Assembly: GCA_013138755.1 (NCBI GenBank)
Contig: WTCC01000032.1
Coordinates: forward strand, 1 to 6,240
Direction of reading: 5' to 3'
DNA from: Gammaproteobacteria bacterium
Lineage (GTDB): Bacteria; Pseudomonadota; Gammaproteobacteria; SZUA-229
Length of the DNA: 6,240 bases
Part shown: piece after piece, positions 1 to 6,240 of the stretch
Position numbering within the stretch: position 1 is the first letter of the stretch
Layout of the letters: each line of letters opens with the position of its first letter
Notes under the pieces: generated by a model
The model's database searches: none
Seen by the model: the letters and a program-made list of their open reading frames with translations, nothing else
Told to the model about the DNA's origin: nothing
Translations under genes and position numbers: made by a program

Positions 1-1737
1 GATGCAAAAATTTGTTTACAGATCTTACACGCAGGTCGTTACGCTTATCATCCATTTGCTGTTGCACCTTCGGCCATAAAATCGCCTATCTCACCTTTCA
101 CTCCAAAGGCTTTAACGCATAAGCAAATTAAAAAAATAATCACTGCGTTCGCAAAAACAGCACTACTCGCAAAACAGGCTGGTTATGATGGTGTGGAAGT
201 AATGGGTTCAGAAGGTTACTTAATCAATCAGTTCATCTGTGTTAACACTAACCAGCGGCAGGATGAATGGGGCGGTGATTTTGAAAATCGAATAAAGTTT
301 TCTCTGGAAATTATTCGCAAGGTCAGGCAAGCGGTAGGCGATAATTTTATTATTATTTACCGATTATCGATGCTTGATCTGCACAAGGATGGGAGCAGTT
401 GGTCTGAGATCGTGCAACACGCTGAAGCGATAGAAAAAGCAGGTGCCACAATAATTAATACGGGTATTGGCTGGCATGAAGTTCGTATACCCACGATCGC
501 TGCCGCAGTGCCTGAGGCAGCATTTACCTGGGTGACTAATAAGCTAAAACAATCCGTTAGTATTCCTTTAATCACCTCTAACCGTATTAACAGCCCCGAG
601 CTAATTGAGCAATGCTTGCAGCGTGGTGATGCTGATCTGGTGTCGATGGCGCGGCCTTTTTTAGCAGATAGTGAATTCATGAAAAAAGCCATGAATGATC
701 AATCTCACCTTATTAATAAATGCATTGCCTGTAATCAAGGCTGTCTCGACAGAGTCTTCAAGCGTGAGCGTGCCACCTGTCTGGTTAATCCGCGCGCAGC
801 TTACGAAGACGAATATCCAGTGGTTAAAGCTGAGCATTCAAAAACGATCGTCATCATCGGGTTAGGTGTGGCTGGTCTTTCATGTGCCTATTACGCAGCG
901 CAGCGCGGACATCATGTGGTTGCTTATGACGCAAAAAATCCTGGCGGCCAGTTTAATCTGGCAGGGGTAATTCCCGGTAAAGAAATTTATTTTGAAACGA
1001 TACGTTACTTTGAGGAACAGTTGTCAGCGTTTAACGTTGAGATTCATAAGAATCATAAAGTTGGCATGGAAGACTTGCGTGAAATTTTTGCAGACGCAGT
1101 AGTATTTGCTACGGGAGTTGTGCCAAAGATGCCATCCATCGATGGAATTAACCATTTCTCGGTAATGAACTATGAATCAGCGATAAATAATAAAGCAGAA
1201 CTAAAAGGTAAAGTTGCCATTATTGGTGCTGGCGGTATTGGGTTTGACGTGGCTGAGATGTTGATGACTGATAGTGAAAACAGTAATGAATGGTATAAAA
1301 AATGGGGCATCGATAAGACCTTGCAGCAACGCGGTGGTGTGCTAGATGACTCAGTTGTTTCAGACCTGAGCTTTCAGCCTGCGCGTGAAGTTTATCTGCT
1401 TCAGCGCAAGAATGAGAAACTAGGAAAAAATTTAGCTCGTACTACAGGTTGGATCAGACGACTGTCACTGAGACGAGCTGGCGTTAAAATGATGTCAAAC
1501 GTTAGCTACAAAAAAATTGATGATGCCGGTTTACATATCGTAAGTGATGGCGAATCAATGACGCTCGCGGTCGACCATATTATCATCTGCGCCGGACAGA
1601 AATCAGAAGATGAACTTTTTAAACAGCTGAGTGCTTTAGGTCAAAAGACATATATTATCGGTGGCGCTAAGAAGGCTGCCGAACTGGATGCGGAAACTGC
1701 AATCAGGGAAGGTATGAAGTTGGCGTATGACTTTTAA
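1..1737 (+). CDS. fadH: 2,4-dienoyl-CoA reductase (NADPH), 5'-truncated by window edge
   Basis: The enzyme reduces 2,4-dienoyl-CoA with NADPH, allowing beta-oxidation of unsaturated fatty acids in the cytoplasm. The frame is open from base 1; the ATG at 193 is internal, because the codons before it read as FadH ([12 protein letters not shown], then [14 protein letters not shown]). Compared with the 672-residue E. coli enzyme as I remember it, about 93 residues lie upstream. Visible parts in order: the end of the OYE-like FMN barrel with the catalytic Tyr (codon 217, E. coli Tyr166) in GSEGYLIN and catalytic His (codon 475, E. coli His252) in GIGWHE; four 4Fe-4S cysteines (codons 721, 730, 742, 778; CX2CX3CX11C); a dinucleotide-binding GLGVAG (859-876) and a second GAGGIG (1225-1242). 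The C-terminus ([26 protein letters not shown]) is also FadH-like. All key residues are intact. Other OYE-fold flavoenzymes are possible but fit these motifs less well. The 3' end overlaps the next gene by 11 nt, suggesting co-transcription. Confidence 0.95.
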   Translation, partial: DAKICLQILHAGRYAYHPFAVAPSAIKSPISPFTPKALTHKQIKKIITAFAKTALLAKQAGYDGVEVMGSEGYLINQFICVNTNQRQDEWGGDFENRIKFSLEIIRKVRQAVGDNFIIIYRLSMLDLHKDGSSWSEIVQHAEAIEKAGATIINTGIGWHEVRIPTIAAAVPEAAFTWVTNKLKQSVSIPLITSNRINSPELIEQCLQRGDADLVSMARPFLADSEFMKKAMNDQSHLINKCIACNQGCLDRVFKRERATCLVNPRAAYEDEYPVVKAEHSKTIVIIGLGVAGLSCAYYAAQRGHHVVAYDAKNPGGQFNLAGVIPGKEIYFETIRYFEEQLSAFNVEIHKNHKVGMEDLREIFADAVVFATGVVPKMPSIDGINHFSVMNYESAINNKAELKGKVAIIGAGGIGFDVAEMLMTDSENSNEWYKKWGIDKTLQQRGGVLDDSVVSDLSFQPAREVYLLQRKNEKLGKNLARTTGWIRRLSLRRAGVKMMSNVSYKKIDDAGLHIVSDGESMTLAVDHIIICAGQKSEDELFKQLSALGQKTYIIGGAKKAAELDAETAIREGMKLAYDF

Positions 1738-3685
1738 CATGAGAGTGCTGCATTTTTTTATTCTTATCTACTTTGTCTCTTTTTCAGTTTCTGCTGCAGT
1801 TGGAATAAAACATCTGACAGTAAATGATCATCTGCGTCAGGAAGAGTCTGAGGGTAAAAAAGCAAACAGATTGATCAACGAATCCAGTCCGTATCTATTG
1901 CAGCATGCTTATAACCCGGTCGATTGGTATTCCTGGGGCGACGAGGCTTTTGCAAAGGCAAAAAAAGAAAACAAACCGATATTTTTATCTATTGGTTATT
2001 CGACGTGTCATTGGTGTCATGTGATGGCACATGAGTCATTTGAAAACGAAAAAATTTCGGCGCTGATAAATGAATACTTTGTCGCAATCAAAGTTGATCG
2101 TGAGCAGCGTCAGGATATCGATTCGGTCTATATGTCAGCAACTCAGTTGATTAATGGTCAGGGTGGTTGGCCGATGACAGTTTTTCTCGATCATCAACTA
2201 AGACCGTTTCATGCGGCGACTTATTATCCGCCTTTTTCTATCGATGGACGATTAGGTTTGCAACAAGTACTTACAAAGATACACGAGTTATGGGTCGAAC
2301 AGCCCGAAACGATCGATGAGGTTGCAACAAACGTTACAGCGCAGATAATGGCGTCTGCTGATGATACGCTCGAAGGCGGAGTATTAAATAAAAATGTTAA
2401 TCAATTAGCCATGCAGCAGATAAGCAGTGTTTTTGATGATGATCTTGGTGGCTTCAGTGCGGCGCCAAAGTTTCCGCGTCCGGGGATATTTTCTTTTCTA
2501 AATCAACAGTCTGCAGCGGATAAAACGGCACGAACCATGATGAAGGTTACACTGGATGGTATGGCGTCCGGCGGCATATATGATCAGATTGCTGGTGGGT
2601 TTCATCGTTATTCAGTCGATGCCAGCTGGCAGGTGCCACATTTTGAGAAGATGTTATACAGTCAGGCATTGATGGTGATGGCTTATGATGGCTATTACCG
2701 AATCACTCCGGATGAGCGATATAAAAATATTATCTATGAGACATTTGATTTTGTAAAAGATGAAATGCGTTCTCCGCAAGGGGGGTTCTATTCTGCTCTC
2801 GATGCCGATAGTGAGCGGGCTGATAAACCGGGTGAGCGTGCCGAAGGGGCTTATTACTTATGGCGGTATACGGAATTAAAAAAAATTCTTGCTACTGACG
2901 AATTCGAGTTCATAAAAAAATACTTTCATGTGAGAGAGCAGGGTAATATTTTTTCTGATCCGCAGGATGAATTTACCGAACTTAATATTTTTTATATTGA
3001 TGAAGAATATAAAAATCAACTACTGACCGATCAGCAGAAAAAATGGCTGGCATCGGTAAAGCAAAAGTTAAATCTGCAGCGCTTGAAACGGCCACGGCCC
3101 CATCTTGACGATAAGGTCATCACTGCATGGAATGGGATGATGCTGGCAGCATTCGCTAAAACTTCGGTGACTTTTGATGATAAGTCTTTACTGGTCGAAG
3201 CCGTAAGGACTCTAGAGTATATTAGAAAGTATCTGTATGAAAAAGAAAGTAAAAAATTGTATCGACAGTACCGTCCCGGGAATATCGATAATTCCGCTGC
3301 AACACTGGCTGATTACGTCTGGTTGATACATGGATTACTTGAAACTTATGAAGCTAGTAAAGATACGCAGTGGTTGTCTTGGGCTTTTGAGTTGCATCAG
3401 CGACAGAATGAATTGTTTCTAGATGATTCATCAGGTGCATATTTCGAATCGATCGCTAATGATAAAAACTTATTGTTCCGCTCAAAAAGCATCTACGATG
3501 GAGCTATACCTTCAGCAAACGCCATCGCATTATCAAATCTAAAAAGACTGTCTGTTTTGAGCACAGACAAATCACGTAAAAAAGTTTTTTTATCACAGGC
3601 AAGAAAACTGGTTAGCAGCTTTGCGACCGTTATCAACCAGAATCCAGCAGCATCGTCGATGCTGTTGTCTGTGGAAAATCAATAG
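1727..3685 (+). CDS. DUF255/YyaL-type thioredoxin-fold protein with signal peptide
   Basis: This 652-residue protein belongs to the YyaL/SPATA20 family: an N-terminal thioredoxin-like DUF255 domain followed by an alpha/alpha-barrel resembling sugar epimerases. The biochemical role of the family is poorly known, so no reaction is claimed. Residues 5-24 ([20 protein letters not shown]) look like a Sec signal peptide with cleavage near VSA/A, which predicts export. DUF255 begins near residue 46 ([21 protein letters not shown]), with the CHWC motif at residues 94-97, VDRE near 123 and GGWP at 146-149 (the cis-Pro position). The second domain starts around 215, with [13 protein letters not shown] (241-253), [17 protein letters not shown] (282-298) and [11 protein letters not shown] (304-314); DGAIPSAN lies near the end. 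Length is slightly below the roughly 690 of B. subtilis YyaL. Two starts are possible: ATG 1727, inside the fadH end and 14 nt after a purine-rich AGGGAAGG (1705-1712), or ATG 1739, one base after the fadH stop. Either implies translational coupling to fadH. Confidence 0.88.
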   Translation: MTFNMRVLHFFILIYFVSFSVSAAVGIKHLTVNDHLRQEESEGKKANRLINESSPYLLQHAYNPVDWYSWGDEAFAKAKKENKPIFLSIGYSTCHWCHVMAHESFENEKISALINEYFVAIKVDREQRQDIDSVYMSATQLINGQGGWPMTVFLDHQLRPFHAATYYPPFSIDGRLGLQQVLTKIHELWVEQPETIDEVATNVTAQIMASADDTLEGGVLNKNVNQLAMQQISSVFDDDLGGFSAAPKFPRPGIFSFLNQQSAADKTARTMMKVTLDGMASGGIYDQIAGGFHRYSVDASWQVPHFEKMLYSQALMVMAYDGYYRITPDERYKNIIYETFDFVKDEMRSPQGGFYSALDADSERADKPGERAEGAYYLWRYTELKKILATDEFEFIKKYFHVREQGNIFSDPQDEFTELNIFYIDEEYKNQLLTDQQKKWLASVKQKLNLQRLKRPRPHLDDKVITAWNGMMLAAFAKTSVTFDDKSLLVEAVRTLEYIRKYLYEKESKKLYRQYRPGNIDNSAATLADYVWLIHGLLETYEASKDTQWLSWAFELHQRQNELFLDDSSGAYFESIANDKNLLFRSKSIYDGAIPSANAIALSNLKRLSVLSTDKSRKKVFLSQARKLVSSFATVINQNPAASSMLLSVENQ

Positions 3686-3720
3686 CTCATCAGTTGGAGT
3701 TTATTTGTCTTTCTCTCGTG

Positions 3721-3726
3721 TAAAAT
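3721..3726 (+). promoter_or_regulatory. Candidate -10 box directly before dusA
   Basis: TAAAAT (5 of 6 matches to TATAAT) ends 6 nt before the dusA ATG. A start site at the usual distance would fall on or next to the ATG itself. A -35 element is unclear: TTGGAG at 3694-3699 would leave a 21-nt spacer, which is too long, and TTGTCT at 3705-3710 would leave only 10 nt. The call rests on the -10 match and on the absence of a Shine-Dalgarno sequence in the 47-nt gap. Confidence 0.3.
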
Positions 3727-3732
3727 GCGCGC

Positions 3733-4716
3733 ATGTTTTCACGAGATGTATCTATAGCACCAATGATGGGTTGGACTGACCGCCACGCCCGTTACTTCCT
3801 GCGCCTGATCACAAAACATACCCTGCTGTATACGGAGATGGTTAACACGGGTGCGCTGTTGCATAACGATCAAAAAATAGGTGAGCAGAAGAGATTTTTA
3901 GCCTTTCATGAAACCGAACACCCGGTTGCCCTGCAGCTTGGTGGCAGTGATCCGCAAGCATTGGCTCAGTGTGCGACGATGGCTGAAGACGCAGGGTTTG
4001 ATGAAGTGAACTTGAATGTGGGCTGCCCGAGTGATCGTGTTAAATCGGGTCACTTTGGTGCATGCTTGATGGCTGAGCCGCGGCTAGTAGCAGATTGTGT
4101 CGCGGCGATGAAGGATAAGGTGAATATTCCGATTACCGTTAAATGTCGGATAGGTATCGATGATATGGAAGGTTATCAGCCGTTGGAACATTTTGTTGAG
4201 ACGGTCGCAGAAGGTGGTTGCGACACCTTCATCGTACATGCGCGAAAAGCCTGGTTACAGGGGCTGAGCCCAAAGCAAAATCGGGAAATTCCGCCGCTGA
4301 TGTATGAATATGTGCATCGTTTGAAAAGTGAAAAGCCAGAGTTGAATATTGTCATCAATGGTGGACTCAAAAGCATCGAAGTGTCTCAGCAGCAGTTAGA
4401 GTTTGTCGATGGCGTGATGCTCGGGCGTGAAGCTTACTATAATCCTTATATCCTCGCCTGCGTCGATCAAGACATTTATAAAGACAGTTCTGCGGTAGTT
4501 AAGACTCGTGAAGACATCGTTTATCAGATGTTCGATTACATCGACAATGAGATTGCCAACGGTACAGAGTTGCATTCTATAACTCGACATATGCTGGGTT
4601 TGTATCATGGTTGCCGCGGTGCTAAGGCCTGGAGGCGCCATCTCAGTGAAGAGGCTCATAGTCCAGGGGCAGACGGTTCAGTGCTTAAAGCAGCATTATT
4701 GCATGTGATGGATTAG
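3733..4716 (+). CDS. dusA: tRNA-dihydrouridine(20/20a) synthase DusA
   Basis: DusA is an FMN enzyme that reduces uridines 20 and 20a in the D-loop of tRNAs using NADPH. The 327-residue product matches the usual DusA length of about 330. Visible landmarks: the N-terminal FMN-site signature VSIAPMMGWTDRHARYFLRL (residues 6-25), LLYTEMVNTGAL (31-42), HPVALQLGGSDP (63-74), the catalytic cysteine Cys98 in NLNVGCPSDRV, VKCRIGIDD with Lys137 and Arg139, FIVHARKAWLQGLSPK (166-181) with His169, INGG (208-211) and the phosphate-binding VMLGREAYYNP. The C-terminal helical tRNA-binding domain contains the DusA hallmarks ITRHMLGLYHG and WRRHLSE. SPKQNREIPPL separates it from DusB and DusC. The start at 3733 leaves a normal N-terminus, but no Shine-Dalgarno sequence precedes it. 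It lies 47 nt after the DUF255 gene without a visible terminator between, so read-through from upstream is possible in addition to its own promoter. Confidence 0.97.
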   Translation: MFSRDVSIAPMMGWTDRHARYFLRLITKHTLLYTEMVNTGALLHNDQKIGEQKRFLAFHETEHPVALQLGGSDPQALAQCATMAEDAGFDEVNLNVGCPSDRVKSGHFGACLMAEPRLVADCVAAMKDKVNIPITVKCRIGIDDMEGYQPLEHFVETVAEGGCDTFIVHARKAWLQGLSPKQNREIPPLMYEYVHRLKSEKPELNIVINGGLKSIEVSQQQLEFVDGVMLGREAYYNPYILACVDQDIYKDSSAVVKTREDIVYQMFDYIDNEIANGTELHSITRHMLGLYHGCRGAKAWRRHLSEEAHSPGADGSVLKAALLHVMD

Positions 4717-4718
4717 AC

Positions 4719-4734
4719 ACTGTTTTTTAACAGT
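4719..4734 (+). terminator. Short AT hairpin just after dusA
   Basis: ACTGTT (4719-4724) and AACAGT (4729-4734) form a perfect 6-bp stem with a TTTT loop, starting 2 nt after the dusA stop. The stem is weak and no T-tract follows it, so it is at best a poor intrinsic terminator. It may instead protect the 3' end of the message. Confidence 0.3.
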
Positions 4735-4738
4735 TATT

Positions 4739-4804
4739 GTAGGGTGGCATTGCCCACCTTTGTGTTTATCGGGGATGCCCTTTGTCGGACAATGCCCGAC
4801 CTAC
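4739..4804. repeat. REP/BIME-like double palindrome with GTAG heads
   Basis: A 66-bp imperfect palindrome made of two inverted REP-like units. The plus-strand unit (4739-4758) starts GTAG and continues as the hairpin GGTGG-cattgc-CCACC. The minus-strand unit, read from 4804 to 4784, also starts GTAG and continues as GTCGG-gcattgt-CCGAC. The two units share GTAGG, GGCATTG and CC-AC at matching places and are separated by 25 nt (4759-4783). Known REP elements served by REP-associated tyrosine transposases (RAYTs) carry a GTAG or similar tetranucleotide 5' of a hairpin, and inverted pairs are called BIMEs. No RAYT gene is in this window. The position between convergent genes is typical. It could also damp transcription in both directions. 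Confidence 0.7.
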
Positions 4805-4807
4805 GTT

Positions 4808-4833
4808 AGATCTCAAACAGGTATTTGAGATCT
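4808..4833. terminator. Perfect 10-bp hairpin between convergent genes
   Basis: AGATCTCAAA (4808-4817) and TTTGAGATCT (4824-4833) are exact inverted repeats around a CAGGTA loop. The site lies 92 nt after the dusA stop and 20 nt beyond the DUF3187 stop, where both converging transcripts would end. No T-tract follows on either strand, so a classic intrinsic terminator is not proven. An RNA 3'-end stabiliser or a DNA-binding dyad are alternatives. A second weaker dyad (GTTGAT 4835-4840 with ATCAAC 4852-4857) reaches into the DUF3187 stop. Confidence 0.4.
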
Positions 4834-4852
4834 CGTTGATTAAGTATTCTGA

Positions 4853-5911
4853 TCAACAGTGCGAAGTATAACTGCGCCAGCTAATCAACAAACTGATGTC
4901 AGGCGAGCTATCAACTTTGATATCCTCACTGATAGCGAAATCCAGTTGCTGACAATTATTAATTTTAATTGCAGTACCAAACGTCAGGAAATAGGTGTCG
5001 CTTAGAATATCGAGCTGACTTTTATCGTAGTAACTACTGTGGCCTTGCAGCTGCACTTTCAAATTAATATTTTCAGTGACTAGCCAGGCCAACATGACGT
5101 GTCCGTATAAAGCGTAATCGGACAGTGGTATATCCTGGTATGTATCATCACCTAAGGCGACTGCGCCAGCATTCAGGTTGACCCGCCAGTTATTATTGAG
5201 CTGATGGTTTATTGCTGCCCAGGCAGAAAAGTCTGTCGCACCGTTACCGCTGAGTTTGTCTTTATCACCAGTGGGTAATTTCACACTAGCCCAAAGGCTC
5301 ATCGTCGTCGTTTTGTTTTCTATTACTGAGCGCGCGATGGCGATCTGGATGTCACCTAATGCAGTGTTATCTTCATTTAAGTCGACAAGAGATTGAGATG
5401 AAAGATCATATTGAACATCGTATTGATTATGCTCTGTAATTGGCCGCTGACCGCGAGGAAGTCCAAAGAAGTCATGCCACTTATCTATCGATGAATCAAA
5501 AATGCCGCCGCTTTGATGTATCAGTGGGATATCAAATTTAATATTCCAGTTTTCATCTAAGCCGTATTGGTAAGCCAGATTAAAGCGGTAAGCCTCGTAA
5601 TCAAGGTAGATGTTTTCATTGTTATTGCTTTGGATGTTCAGCGTATTGGTGGTAATCAAACTGGTGGACCACCAACTTTGCGATTTTTTATTTAGTCTGG
5701 CATTAGTGGGTAATGCCTGACCGTGTATTAGATTGAAAAGATTTTGGTCACGTGTTTCAAATGGATGGAAATAGGCTGTATTGTTGTTGACTATTATGTC
5801 GTCTGAATTGCTGTCTAAATTCTCGGCTGCTACTAAATAACCAGAGAGTAAAGGTAGAACTAACAGACATAAAAAAACGCCAACAGCCTTACAGCTGTCA
5901 GCGTTTTTTAT
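4853..5911 (-). CDS. DUF3187-family outer-membrane barrel-like protein, start unresolved
   Basis: No biochemical function is known to me for DUF3187. The match rests on remembered family features: FHPFETRDQNLFNLIHGQALP just after the signal peptide, IDKWHDFFGLPRGQRP in the middle, then LGDIQIA and VKLPTGDKDKLSGNGATDF. Alternating polar and hydrophobic residues throughout suggest beta strands and an outer-membrane barrel. The end (LLISWRSY) resembles a closing barrel strand but is followed by an extra TSHC. The N-terminus has a strong signal-peptide core, VGVFLCLLVLPLLSGYLVAA, cleaving near VAA/EN. There is no ATG, GTG or TTG in frame close to it. The frame stays open upstream to an ATG at 6157, but that 82-codon extension runs through a terminator and a repeat cluster and is rejected. 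The boundary 5911 marks an in-frame ATA giving a sensible n-region (KNADSCK); CTG at 5866 is another option, and an ATG at 5870 is out of frame. The gene may use a rare start or be damaged at its 5' end. Confidence 0.75.
   Translation of the reverse strand: MKNADSCKAVGVFLCLLVLPLLSGYLVAAENLDSNSDDIIVNNNTAYFHPFETRDQNLFNLIHGQALPTNARLNKKSQSWWSTSLITTNTLNIQSNNNENIYLDYEAYRFNLAYQYGLDENWNIKFDIPLIHQSGGIFDSSIDKWHDFFGLPRGQRPITEHNQYDVQYDLSSQSLVDLNEDNTALGDIQIAIARSVIENKTTTMSLWASVKLPTGDKDKLSGNGATDFSAWAAINHQLNNNWRVNLNAGAVALGDDTYQDIPLSDYALYGHVMLAWLVTENINLKVQLQGHSSYYDKSQLDILSDTYFLTFGTAIKINNCQQLDFAISEDIKVDSSPDISLLISWRSYTSHC
5871..5909 (-). terminator. Strong intrinsic terminator on the minus strand
   Basis: Read on the minus strand, AAAAAACGCTGACAGC (5909-5894), a 6-nt loop and GCTGTTGGCGTTTTTT (5887-5872) pair along 16 positions, with seven T in a row at the end (5877-5871). 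Two positions (5881/5900 and 5882/5899) pair as G-U wobbles in minus-strand RNA but are C/A mismatches in plus-strand RNA, so the structure favours minus-strand transcription. The likely client is the cytochrome gene ending at 6182. The T-tract abuts the start region of the DUF3187 gene. Confidence 0.8.
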
Positions 5912-5934
5912 GGTGCCGAAAGAAAAGATGTAAA
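5907..5934 (-). promoter_or_regulatory. Weak candidate promoter for the DUF3187 gene
   Basis: On the minus strand TTTACA (5934-5929, 5 of 6 to TTGACA) is followed after 16 nt by CATAAA (5912-5907, 4 of 6 to TATAAT). Transcription would begin near 5900, inside the first arm of the terminator, so transcripts starting here would lack most of that arm and could escape termination. Matches this good occur by chance in AT-rich DNA. Confidence 0.2.
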
Positions 5935-5939
5935 TCTTA

Positions 5940-6081
5940 CGTCCAACAAAGGACGGGCAGATATTTGCTCCTCGACAATTGCTCCTGCATTGTCCTAATA
6001 AGTTACATCCTTGTAACGATGGCAATATCTGCACTTCCACCTTCCATGGTGGTCGCATTCGACACAGAGCCAGTGTGGTTA
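5940..6081. repeat. Hairpin-rich repeat unit, long copy
   Basis: This unit contains, in plus-strand order: the stem CGTCC/GGACG (5940-5944, 5951-5955); one arm of an 8-bp inverted repeat, CAGATATT (5958-5965); a 48-nt stretch absent from the other copy (5973-6020), holding two hairpins, GACAAT/ATTGTC (5974-5979, 5989-5994) and GTTACA/TGTAAC (6002-6007, 6012-6017); the second arm AATATCTG (6024-6031); the stem CCACC/GGTGG (6037-6041, 6048-6052); and CACA...TGTG ending in GTGTGGTTA (6073-6081). Block 6021-6060 matches 6115-6154 at 38 of 40 bases. No gene is visible in this stretch. Confidence 0.8.
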
Positions 6082-6184
6082 TGTCCACGGATGGACGGAC
6101 AGATATTCGCTCCTGGCAATATCTGCACTTCCACCTTCCGTGGTGGTCGTATTCCACAAGGAGCCAAGGATGGCGGTGTGGTTA
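6082..6184. repeat. Hairpin-rich repeat unit, short copy
   Basis: This is the second copy of the unit at 5940-6081, without the 48-nt internal stretch. It has the stem GTCCA/TGGAC (6083-6087, 6092-6096), the perfect inverted repeat CAGATATT/AATATCTG around 10 nt (6100-6107, 6118-6125), the stem CCACC/GGTGG (6131-6135, 6142-6146), and CCACA/TGTGG (6154-6158, 6177-6181) enclosing GCCA-AGGA-TGGC (6163-6174). The inner hairpin is not found in the long copy. The unit ends GTGTGGTTA (6176-6184), whose last three bases are the complement of the cytochrome gene's stop codon. Confidence 0.8.
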
Positions 6185-6240
6185 TTTCAAACCTGCGTAG
6201 TAAGCAGCAATGTTAGCCATGTCAGCATCGCTTAGAGGCG
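6182..6240 (-). CDS. C-terminus of a c-type cytochrome, cut by window edge
   Basis: Read on the minus strand from 6238, the 18 codons before TAA (6184-6182) give PLSDADMANIAAYYAGLK. This is the typical last helix of class I c-type cytochromes (c4, c5 and c553-like proteins end with LSDxDMANxAAYYA). These proteins work in periplasmic electron transfer. The haem-binding CXXCH and the distal methionine would lie outside the window, so the subtype cannot be given. A hairpin-rich repeat cluster starts at its stop codon, and an intrinsic terminator lies about 270 nt downstream. Confidence 0.75.
   Translation of the reverse strand, partial: PLSDADMANIAAYYAGLK

Noticed and set aside
357..692. Minus-strand open frame inside fadH
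   Set aside because: It is the antisense shadow of a strongly supported coding region and has no recognisable protein features.
3733..3800. Prophage or island attachment site at the dusA 5' end
   Set aside because: The dusA 5' end is a known integration target, but here no integrase gene or second partial dusA copy is seen and the upstream neighbour is an ordinary gene, so the site appears unoccupied.
4176..4659. Minus-strand open frames inside dusA (4176-4376 and 4396-4659)
   Set aside because: They are antisense to conserved DusA motifs, with no family similarity or start signals.
5868..5870. ATG at 5870 as the DUF3187 start with no further change
   Set aside because: It is out of frame with the conserved protein and its frame ends in TGA after about 37 codons; it works only if a frameshift is assumed.
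5912..6157. An 82-codon Cys-rich N-terminal extension of the DUF3187 frame, starting at ATG 6157 on the minus strand
   Set aside because: It translates the two repeat units and a terminator. The shared block is offset by 94 nt, not a multiple of three, so the same DNA is read in different frames in the two copies. The signal peptide would also be buried inside the protein.
5940..6184. Possible CRISPR array
   Set aside because: Only two copies, with repeat blocks of 40 bp or more, unequal spacing, no regular spacers and no cas gene nearby.
5965..6216. Plus-strand open frames across the repeat cluster (5965-6216 and 5979-6200)
   Set aside because: They lie in the repeats, read the two copies in different frames and run over the end of the cytochrome gene on the other strand; the protein sequences resemble no family I know.

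Overview
The window looks like a piece of a gammaproteobacterial chromosome of moderate GC content (estimated by eye, not counted). The evidence is a FadH very close to the enterobacterial enzyme, a DusA with the family's characteristic motifs, a DUF3187-type envelope protein and REP-like GTAG palindromes. No mobile-element gene, tRNA, rRNA or CRISPR array is visible. I could not assign a genus.

Plus strand, 1-4716: the 3' part of fadH (2,4-dienoyl-CoA reductase; about 93 N-terminal residues lie before the window) overlaps by 11 nt a gene for a DUF255/YyaL-type thioredoxin-fold protein with an N-terminal signal peptide. After a 47-nt gap comes dusA (tRNA-dihydrouridine synthase A). It has no Shine-Dalgarno sequence and a -10-like TAAAAT only 6 nt before its ATG.

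Convergent gap, 4717-4852: a short AT hairpin, a two-headed REP/BIME-like palindrome whose arms both start with GTAG, and a perfect 10-bp hairpin. No gene is visible here.

Minus strand, 6240-4853: the window enters on the last 18 codons of a c-type cytochrome. Directly after it is a cluster of two diverged, hairpin-rich repeat units (6184-5940), then a strong minus-strand intrinsic terminator (5909-5871). A DUF3187 outer-membrane-barrel-like protein follows, and its 5' end collides with that terminator. Its frame encodes a good signal peptide but has no ATG, GTG or TTG near it, so its start is unresolved.

The genes do not form an obvious single pathway: fatty-acid beta-oxidation, an exported thioredoxin-fold protein, tRNA modification, an envelope protein and electron transport. 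I found no convincing new multi-gene system. The parts that reward a second look are non-coding: the repeat cluster after the cytochrome gene, the terminator/start collision at the DUF3187 gene, and the BIME-like element.
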